Below are positions 1 through 4,596 of a stretch of 7,891 bases of DNA, in pieces (the first letter of the stretch is position 1; each line of letters starts with the position of its first letter). The DNA comes from UBA2199 sp964628035. GTDB taxonomy: Bacteria > Acidobacteriota > Aminicenantia > UBA2199. Below the pieces are notes generated by a model. It was not told where the DNA came from. It searched no databases and saw nothing but the letters and a program-made list of their open reading frames with translations. The position numbers were made by a program, and so were the translations under genes. The DNA lies in NCBI GenBank assembly GCA_964628035.1, contig CAZVPI010000025.1:1-7891 (forward strand). Reading direction: 5' to 3'.

Positions 1-321
1 TGGGGCAAGGTGGCGGGCGGTCTCATTTTCGGCCTGGGCATGGGCATTCTCGGCTATTGTCCCGGCACGCTTGCAGCCAGGATCGGAGAGGGGAAAAGGG
101 AAGCCATCCTGGCCTTTTTTGCCATGGCCGGGGGCATCCTGATCCATGGCGCCTTCGCGGCTCCCATCCAGTCATTCCTGGGCAGCGCTTCTATCAATGG
201 CGATGTTTTTGAGTTGCTCGGAGTGAACAAATGGCTGGTCATCGTGCCGGCCGCCTGCCTTTTCAGCGCATTGATCTATGTTTTGAACAGGAAATTCCAC
301 GACAACCGGAAGATTCTTTAA
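1..321 (+). CDS. YeeE/YedE family (thiosulfate/sulfur-compound) transporter, C-terminal part, cut by window edge
   Basis: The reading frame is open from base 1, so the true start lies left of the window; the GTG at 10 is internal. The 106 visible residues are hydrophobic with about three membrane segments (roughly 5-20, 35-55, 74-95). A glycine-rich stretch runs straight into GYCPGT at residues 18-23, the signature half-repeat of the YeeE/YedE family. In the characterised member TsuA, cysteines in such motifs line the thiosulfate path across the inner membrane; Cys20 here would be one of them. The protein ends in a short basic tail (FHDNRKIL). Full-length relatives have two such halves or are split into two genes, and which applies cannot be seen. 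An apparent arsenite-permease scrap lies just downstream in the same frame, so this gene may have bordered a metalloid or sulfur locus. Family assignment is good; the exact substrate is inferred. Confidence 0.8.
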   Translation, partial: WGKVAGGLIFGLGMGILGYCPGTLAARIGEGKREAILAFFAMAGGILIHGAFAAPIQSFLGSASINGDVFELLGVNKWLVIVPAACLFSALIYVLNRKFHDNRKIL

Positions 322-429
322 CTGCGATGCCTCAACGCAGTCGTCGGGCTGCTGGTCCGGGCGCCGGTGATGATCGGCCTGGTCAACGTGGCGCTGTTCT
401 TCCGCAGGAAATATTTCCAGGCAAGTTGA
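322..429 (+). pseudogene. Remnant of the C-terminus of an ACR3-like arsenite efflux permease
   Basis: Directly after the YeeE/YedE stop, and in the same frame, 35 codons lead to a TGA at 427-429. They read as a transporter tail: LNAVVGLLVRAPVMIGLV followed by NVALFFRRKYFQ. This resembles the end of ACR3-family arsenite permeases, where a VVGxLVEVPVM-like last helix is followed by a basic RRxYF tail. There is no start codon or upstream part, and the expected acidic residue after LV reads as Arg, so this is a leftover rather than a gene. G+C content and codon use match the YeeE/YedE gene, unlike the A+T-rich operon that follows. The alternative is another membrane-transporter end, for example an alanine symporter tail. 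The family call is from recalled motifs only. Confidence 0.45.
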
Positions 430-444
430 AGCGTGATAGGTAAG

Positions 445-523
445 GGGATCAAATAAGCCCGCGCTCCTTCAGGATGGTCTTGGCTTCCTGGCCGGAAAAT
501 TGCAGGTAAACCGCCGTGGGGTT
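445..523. repeat. Left direct repeat (recombinase 3' end, copy 1)
   Basis: This stretch matches 1669-1747 without gaps. Over the 75 coding bases 449-523 versus 1673-1747 I count 11 mismatches (about 85% identity), and the four bases past the stop codon (GGGA) also match. Both copies have the same orientation. Similarity ends abruptly at 523/524 on the upstream side of the reading frame and at about 445 on the other. Confidence 0.85.
449..523 (-). pseudogene. Remnant: last 24 codons of a tyrosine recombinase
   Basis: Read on the minus strand this gives NPTAVYLQFSGQEAK, then TILKERGLI and a stop. That is the C-terminus of the recombinase encoded at 1673-2317 with four of 24 residues changed (Pro/Thr, Thr/Ala, Lys/Arg, Glu/Asp). 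Five further codons differ silently, so the copy diverged while still coding and is not a fresh duplication. It keeps the catalytic tyrosine (TAVY) but nothing upstream: before the NPT the frame runs into unrelated sequence with an in-frame stop. It cannot be functional alone. It marks either an older second recombinase gene whose body was lost, or a boundary scar left when the neighbouring cassette arrived. Confidence 0.8.
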
Positions 524-599
524 ACCCCGTATTTCTCACAGATGATGTCGCGAGATTGAGCAGGTGAGCGGAAAAAAAGATTTAAATCCATATGAATAT

Positions 600-627
600 T
601 TGATTCCAGCCGAAACTGGTGTACAAT
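600..627 (+). promoter_or_regulatory. Predicted sigma70-type promoter of the wHTH-nucleotidyltransferase operon
   Basis: TTGATT at 600-605 (four of six -35 consensus bases) and TACAAT at 622-627 (five of six -10 bases) are separated by 16 bases. Transcription would start near 634, directly at the palindrome 635-649 and about 45 bases before the likely start codon. Confidence 0.5.
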
Positions 628-634
628 TCAGTCA

Positions 635-649
635 ACCTATTAAATAGGT
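635..649. promoter_or_regulatory. Perfect inverted repeat, candidate operator for autoregulation
   Basis: ACCTAT-TAA-ATAGGT has perfect six-base arms and a three-base spacer. It sits at the predicted transcription start, just upstream of a gene for a winged-helix DNA-binding protein. That is the usual place for a repressor of its own operon to bind, as in many toxin-antitoxin modules. Binding is inferred; the symmetry is seen. Confidence 0.45.
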
Positions 650-664
650 CAAGTAACCGCTAAT

Positions 665-669
665 GGAGG
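665..669 (+). promoter_or_regulatory. Ribosome binding site GGAGG that decides the start of the wHTH gene
   Basis: GGAGG is three bases from the ATG at 673 and nine bases from the ATG at 679. The second spacing is far more usual, so translation most likely begins at 679. Confidence 0.6.
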
Positions 670-678
670 TTAATGGGA

Positions 679-1008
679 ATGATTGAATCGGTATTTGGCT
701 CTTTATTAAAGGAAAAAATCCTGGTGTACCTGACTGTAAATCCGGAATCCTATCCGAATGAAATTAGCAGGGTGTTTCAATCGAGCTTGAGTTCGGTACA
801 GAAGCACCTTGAAAATCTTGAAAAAAACGGGATTATAGTCAGCCGCTTGAAAGGGAAGACCAGGCTTTATGATCTGAATCCGAGGAGTCCCTTTAAAAAA
901 GAACTGACCGCTCTTTTGGAAAAAATATATTCTTTTATCGATGAAAACGAAAAAGAGAAATTCTTTGCCCGCAGGAGCCGTCCCAGACGAAAAGGGAAAC
1001 CCTTATGA
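679..1008 (+). CDS. Small winged helix-turn-helix protein, putative antitoxin/repressor of the downstream nucleotidyltransferase
   Basis: A 109-residue protein starting MIESVFGSLLKEKIL; an ATG two codons earlier (673) is possible but badly placed for the ribosome site. It is a single ArsR/MarR-like winged helix. An N-terminal helix (SLLKEKILVYL) is followed by the HTH (about 25-53, with SSLSSVQKHLENLEKNGII as recognition helix and turn) and a wing (VSRLKGKTRLYDLNP). The C-terminus is an amphipathic helix ending in a very basic tail (ARRSRPRRKGKPL) that could contact nucleic acid or the partner protein. There are no cysteine or histidine metal sites. It overlaps the next gene by four bases (ATGA), implying translational coupling. 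A palindrome at the predicted transcription start is a likely autoregulatory site. Unlike AbiEi antitoxins, which add a second domain to the wHTH, this is the wHTH alone. The fold is firm; the antitoxin role is inferred from gene order. Confidence 0.8.
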   Translation: MIESVFGSLLKEKILVYLTVNPESYPNEISRVFQSSLSSVQKHLENLEKNGIIVSRLKGKTRLYDLNPRSPFKKELTALLEKIYSFIDENEKEKFFARRSRPRRKGKPL

Positions 1009-1568
1009 AAAAAATCGGGGATATGGATACAATTGAACTGGCGGCTTATGTTTCTGATTACTTGCGAAAAAACGGGGTAGAAAACGTTTTAACCGGCGGG
1101 AGTTGCGCGGAAATTTATTCCAGTAGGAAATATGTTTCGGAAGACCTCGATTTTGTTGATTTAAACTATGTTTCCTTAAAAAAGATTTCTGAAATTTTGG
1201 AACGTATTGGTTTTGAGCGACTGAAGCAGAGTCAGGGATTTGTCCATCCGCAAGCGATTAAGATGGTTGAAATTTTAAATGCGCCTTTGAGCGTGGGTGA
1301 AGAAAAAATCAAGACGGTTGACAAGTTGGTTGTGGCAGGATATCAGCTAAATATTTTGACCCCGACAGACTCTGTTAAAGACAGGCTGGCGGCTTATTAT
1401 CACTGGAATGATCGGCAATCATTGGAAGTTGCATTATTGGTATGTGAAAAAAATGAAATTAACATTGCTGAGGTCCAGCGCTGGTCTGCGAATGAAGGAA
1501 TGGAAGAGAAATTCAATTATTTCAAAGATAAATATGATTTATTAAAGAGAAAAAAAGAGAAAAAGTAA
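1005..1568 (+). CDS. Minimal nucleotidyltransferase, putative toxin (AbiEii/MNT-like)
   Basis: A 187-residue soluble protein of the polymerase-beta nucleotidyltransferase superfamily. The nucleotide-binding motif is LTGGSCAEIY (residues 29-38), followed by the metal-binding pair Asp47 and Asp49 in SEDLDFVD. Glu89 in KMVEILN is the natural candidate for the third carboxylate. A second conserved-looking block, TPTDSVKDRLAAYYHWNDRQ (119-138), occupies the place where AbiEii-like proteins have their K...D helical motif. The C-terminus is highly basic (LLKRKKEKK). The start overlaps the wHTH stop by four bases and has only a weak ribosome site, so coupling is likely; ATG at 1023 is an alternative. 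In AbiE and MenAT systems such enzymes add nucleotides to RNA such as tRNA acceptor ends and are restrained by an upstream-encoded partner. A toxin or defence role here is inferred; a housekeeping or antibiotic-modifying nucleotidyltransferase is less likely given the wHTH partner and mobile context. Confidence 0.75.
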   Translation: MKKIGDMDTIELAAYVSDYLRKNGVENVLTGGSCAEIYSSRKYVSEDLDFVDLNYVSLKKISEILERIGFERLKQSQGFVHPQAIKMVEILNAPLSVGEEKIKTVDKLVVAGYQLNILTPTDSVKDRLAAYYHWNDRQSLEVALLVCEKNEINIAEVQRWSANEGMEEKFNYFKDKYDLLKRKKEKK

Positions 1569-1668
1569 AAACCCGCCATTTCAACAGGCCAAGGATTGTA
1601 AAACGGATTCTCGCATAAGCCGATTTGAACCAAATATGATCGAAGAGCGCAATCTTGCGTCAAGTTCA

Positions 1669-1747
1669 GGGATCAAATAAGCCCGCGGTCCCTCAGGATC
1701 GCTTTGGCTTCCTGCCCGGAAAACTGCAGGTAAACGGCTGTTGTGTT
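1669..1747. repeat. Right direct repeat (recombinase 3' end, copy 2)
   Basis: Partner of 445-523 in the same orientation, here forming the intact 3' end of the recombinase gene. The two copies are 1224 bases apart, start to start, and enclose the wHTH-nucleotidyltransferase operon with its promoter. The short stretch 1569-1668 between the operon and this repeat shows no gene, strong hairpin or T-run terminator. Confidence 0.85.
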
Positions 1748-2317
1748 TAAGTTTGCATGGCCCAGGATCTGCTGCACGATGGTCAAGGGTACGCCGGCCC
1801 GGATCATTTCCATGGCCCGGGTATGGCGCATTACGTGCGGATGGGCCAGGGTCTTGGGAAATCCGCACTCCAGGGCAAGCTTTTTGAATATTCCGAAAAA
1901 ATTTGAACGGTCAATTGATAAGGCTTTTCCTTTCATTTCGGGGTACTGCGCCAGGTAACGGGCCAGCTTTTTTACCGCCTGCAGCGGCACGGGAACCATT
2001 TTTCTTATCTTTTTCTTATGGGGGTTATGACGTTTCAGCACGGCCATAGTAACGTCACCGGTTCGATAATCCACATCGGCCTGGTCATCGATGCCCGTTA
2101 CCTCGGAGATCCGGGCGCCGGTATAGCGCAAAAACAAAAAAATGAGGAAGTAACGTCCTCGTGCGCGCGCAGTCCAGAGCCCCGGGGCCTTATGGTAAAA
2201 GCTTTGGAATTTAGCGGTCAGTATTTTGAGCTGCTTTTCGTTCAAGTAATCAATATTCTGCCAGGGCTGATTGAAAGCCGGTGAACCGTAATAGGATTTT
2301 ATTGAATTGCTCTTCAC
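1673..2317 (-). CDS. Short tyrosine recombinase/integrase, catalytic domain only
   Basis: A 214-residue protein with a full set of tyrosine-recombinase residues. These are Arg69 in TGARISEV, His161 and Arg164 in HPHVMRHT, His187 in ILGHANL and the nucleophile Tyr196 in TAVYLQF; a lysine in the basic stretch after about residue 95 probably supplies the beta-hairpin Lys. It would cut and rejoin DNA through a covalent 3'-phosphotyrosine. XerC/XerD and phage integrases are usually about 300 residues because of an N-terminal SAM-like core-binding domain. Here only some 25 residues precede the catalytic domain, so DNA clamping must differ or the gene is N-terminally reduced. The start is a GTG without a clear ribosome site, and an in-frame stop lies not far upstream, so no longer N-terminus fits. 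Its last 25 codons (including the stop) are repeated at 449-523. Recombinase identity is certain; its substrate sites are unknown. Confidence 0.9.
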   Translation of the reverse strand: MKSNSIKSYYGSPAFNQPWQNIDYLNEKQLKILTAKFQSFYHKAPGLWTARARGRYFLIFLFLRYTGARISEVTGIDDQADVDYRTGDVTMAVLKRHNPHKKKIRKMVPVPLQAVKKLARYLAQYPEMKGKALSIDRSNFFGIFKKLALECGFPKTLAHPHVMRHTRAMEMIRAGVPLTIVQQILGHANLNTTAVYLQFSGQEAKAILRDRGLI

Positions 2318-2627
2318 AATATAAAGATGACTGAATTCCTGAAAGTTACTTTAAAAATCTGAAAATATCAAAAAGTTCGCAAATAACAACATAATAAACA
2401 TAGTGTTGTGGCAAAATGCCTGGAATCCGCCCAGGCGGAAACGCCGGCGTTGTTTGTTGCATTCTTCACCAACAGCAAAGCCCTATAAACCGAGACATTT
2501 TTGCAAATGATTTTCGTAAACGTGCTTTATTTTCCGAATTCTCTCTTCACCTCAAGTAGTGTACTTATCAATTCAAAGCTTTTTGCAATACTTAAGGCAA
2601 TGATGTAATGAAAAAACAGGAGTAGTT
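2318..2627. other. Intergenic region with nested palindromes
   Basis: No gene is supported in these 310 bases. The first 100 bases are A+T-rich. Around 2418-2451 there are nested G+C-rich symmetries: GCCTGG/CCAGGC arms (2418-2423 and 2431-2436, seven-base loop), a GGCG-GAAA-CGCC hairpin (2434-2445), and a perfect 12-base palindrome AACGCCGGCGTT (2440-2451). These exclude each other when folded. They lie upstream of the recombinase gene and could be a recombination or regulatory site, but nothing proves it. A weak promoter-like pair (TTGCAA at 2583, TGTAAT at 2604, spacer 15) precedes the small ORF at 2628. Confidence 0.5.
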
Positions 2628-2753
2628 ATGAAGGAAATGGACACGGGGAGCGAACGCCGCACGCCCGGACTAATGCTGCTCGTCCTCTGCGGCGTCAATA
2701 ACTTCGCCATGGCCCGGCGCACGCGCGAGGACGAGACGCAGATCGGCAGTTGA
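2628..2753 (+). CDS. Possible small protein, 41 residues, unknown function
   Basis: ATG at 2628 follows AGGAG (2618-2622) at an ideal five-base spacing, with a possible weak promoter just before it. The product has a charged start (MKEMDTGSERRTPG), one short hydrophobic stretch (LMLLVLCGVNNFAMA) and a charged end (RRTREDETQIGS). It could be a small single-pass membrane protein or the truncated beginning of a longer gene. G+C content jumps sharply exactly at the start of the ORF relative to the A+T-rich upstream DNA, consistent with a junction. It converges on the radical SAM gene with only 15 bases between the stops. I do not recognise the sequence. The ribosome site is the main support. Confidence 0.35.
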   Translation: MKEMDTGSERRTPGLMLLVLCGVNNFAMARRTREDETQIGS

Positions 2754-2768
2754 GCACTCTGGCAATCC

Positions 2769-4415
2769 TCATCCGAACCAGCCTGAAGAGGACAGCAGTC
2801 GCAGGGAAAAGACCTGCAACCCCAATTCACGCTCGTCCGCCACGACCGGGTTTAGCGCGGATGGGCGAAATGTTTTTTTTACAGCAATGGACCATTCGGT
2901 TTTGCTTAGCCCGGCCAGATCTCCCGTTTTCAGGTGATACTCCTTGTAGAACAGCCGGCTTGGCGGCTGGAAGCGATCCATGATCTTCCCGTTTAGGCTG
3001 ACGACCAGCTCCTGCCCGTTGGTATTGGCCTCAACGACGGCGGCCTGCAAAAGCAAGCGAGCGCCTCCCGCCGGAAGAAAAAAAGAAATTGCTGCCCGGG
3101 GACCCGTCCATCGCCAGCACGCAAAGGGTGCATCGGGCTCCATGGCCGATTCTTCGGAAAACCAACCTGACGTCAACTTGAAAGGAAGCGGCTTAAGCCT
3201 AGGCAACGACATTGCAAGCAACCTGGGAAAAGCATACCCACTGAGATTTTCTTTTACTTTTTTTCGCAACTCGCCGACGGGGATAAGCCCACGGCTCGGG
3301 CAAACACTGCAGTCCGGGTCCAAGGTCCCTTTCAACAGGTTCCGCCTGAGTTCCATGGCCTTTAATGAATTCAGCGCTTCGTCCATGTTCTGTTTCTCTC
3401 CGAGATGGAAGATCGGGGCGTGCCAACAGCATGGCAAAACTTCCCTCTTGGAATTGAGCAAAAAAAAGTTCCAGGGATCAAGGCAATTCCGGGTTTGGCG
3501 GGATGAGGAAACGCGGGAGGAGTATCTGCGGGGCTGGGTGAAAGAGTCTTTGGTCCTTGGCGGTTCATGGTTGCCTTCGTTTTCGTGAGCCACCCCAGAG
3601 CCTTCGATTTCGCTTATCCTGTCCTGCAAGCTATCCAACAATCCGTTTTGGATGAAATAGGTTAATCCCTTTCGTTCCAAACCGGCAATTAGCCGCTTGA
3701 GGGCTGCCAAAGCGGAATGGGCCTCGGCGGGAGGCAATTCACTAACATGGCGGGGGTTGAGAGCATCGGGGATATCCGGGTACTTGGTAAGATTGCAGAA
3801 ATCGAAATCGTGGATGCCGAGGGCGCAGGCAAAATCCACATAGTCGTCCAGCTTGAAAACATTCAGGTCGGAAACCACGCAGCTGAAGGAAATCCGGGGG
3901 AGATGCCCAGATTTATCACGGCCTGCTCGCCGCACCGCTTCCAGGTTGGCGGTCAAGGTCGATAACTGGCCTCCCCGGCGCAGTTTCGCAAAGAGCTCAG
4001 GATCAGCCGTGTCACAGCTCACTTCGATAGAGTGGAAGCGGGACAATGTCTCCGCTTCCGCCAGGGTGAAGGGCTTACAGAAATTTGAGATCACGTGGAG
4101 CTTCAATCCAGCCGCCAACATTTTATTGCAGATCTCGACCCAGCCGGGGAAAATGGTTGTCTCGCCATGACCGCTGACGCAAACCAGTTCCACCCGCCGC
4201 CGGACAAGCGAATCGATCAAGCTCTCGATCAGAGAAGCCTGTAGGTCCTGGCCGTGATAATCAGGTTGGCTGGCAAAGCAGAAGACGCAACGCAAATTGC
4301 AACGAGAAGTAAACTCGATATGGGCGGTCTTGGTTTGCAGCACTTCCAGCAAGTGGAGAGGCTTCCACCAATGTCTAAGATAATTCTTGACGCGGACAAG
4401 AATAGCTCTTTTCAT
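2769..4415 (-). CDS. Radical SAM/SPASM-type enzyme with C-terminal glycosyltransferase-associated beta-sandwich
   Basis: A 548-residue cytoplasmic protein. Cys39, Cys43 and Cys46 (SRCNLRCVFCF) form the CxxxCxxC site for the 4Fe-4S cluster that cleaves S-adenosylmethionine. SGHGETTIFP (81-90) matches the SAM-binding GGE-type motif, and the barrel continues to about residue 265. A charged, Ser/Arg-rich linker (about 270-309) leads to a SPASM-like part with Cys311, Cys329, Cys330, Cys369 and Cys372 that could hold an auxiliary cluster. Residues about 415-542 form an extra domain (GWFSEE..., RWTGPRAAI, VVSLNGK, FRPSALNPVVADERELGLQV). This pattern recurs at the C-terminus of glycosyltransferases and methyltransferases in surface-polysaccharide loci. 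The ATG at 4415 has only a distant AGGAG, and an in-frame stop closely upstream rules out extension. The substrate is unknown; a role in glycan or peptide modification is inferred. Confidence 0.85.
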   Translation of the reverse strand: MKRAILVRVKNYLRHWWKPLHLLEVLQTKTAHIEFTSRCNLRCVFCFASQPDYHGQDLQASLIESLIDSLVRRRVELVCVSGHGETTIFPGWVEICNKMLAAGLKLHVISNFCKPFTLAEAETLSRFHSIEVSCDTADPELFAKLRRGGQLSTLTANLEAVRRAGRDKSGHLPRISFSCVVSDLNVFKLDDYVDFACALGIHDFDFCNLTKYPDIPDALNPRHVSELPPAEAHSALAALKRLIAGLERKGLTYFIQNGLLDSLQDRISEIEGSGVAHENEGNHEPPRTKDSFTQPRRYSSRVSSSRQTRNCLDPWNFFLLNSKREVLPCCWHAPIFHLGEKQNMDEALNSLKAMELRRNLLKGTLDPDCSVCPSRGLIPVGELRKKVKENLSGYAFPRLLAMSLPRLKPLPFKLTSGWFSEESAMEPDAPFACWRWTGPRAAISFFLPAGGARLLLQAAVVEANTNGQELVVSLNGKIMDRFQPPSRLFYKEYHLKTGDLAGLSKTEWSIAVKKTFRPSALNPVVADERELGLQVFSLRLLSSSGWFG

Positions 4416-4521
4416 TATGGGATTTTAGGGTAACTCTCCTGAAAATGCAATAGGCCGCATTCAAAACTTATAAACTCCTGCATCAATAATATGGGCTTGT
4501 GCGCGAATTTAAAGAACAACC

Positions 4522-4557
4522 TAGCGCCGCCCACTGAAGGACCGGCGCCAGGCGCTA
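4522..4557 (-). terminator. Hairpin downstream of the exported-protein gene, possible terminator
   Basis: TAGCGCC (4522-4528) and GGCGCTA (4551-4557) are perfect seven-base arms around a 22-base loop that itself contains GGCGCC. It lies 40-75 bases past the stop of the gene ending at 4597 and before the radical SAM gene. On the minus strand it is followed by only a T-biased stretch (GGTTGTTCTTT), so it is a poor intrinsic terminator and may only attenuate or protect RNA. Confidence 0.3.
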
Positions 4558-4596
4558 TAGATCATAGGCAGCCTTTGGTTGGCCACCATCAGAACC

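Noticed and set aside
231..443. Plus-strand open frame of 70 codons after the YeeE/YedE gene
   Set aside because: It runs in a different frame from both the transporter and the ACR3-like scrap and gives no recognisable protein.
445..1747. Insertion sequence ends or short target duplications around the operon
   Set aside because: The flanking repeats are direct copies of coding sequence, not inverted terminal repeats, and no transposase lies between them.
1581..1868. Minus-strand open frame of 95 codons overlapping the recombinase end
   Set aside because: It is a shifted frame across the recombinase catalytic region; the real frame carries HxxR, H and Y.
2401..2460. Integron attC-like site
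   Set aside because: The symmetries are short and overlapping, the attC core sequences are absent, and the nearby recombinase is not an IntI.
2980..3588. Long open frame (202 codons) on the plus strand
   Set aside because: It lies wholly antisense inside the radical SAM gene, whose motifs are clear, and its translation shows no coherent domain.
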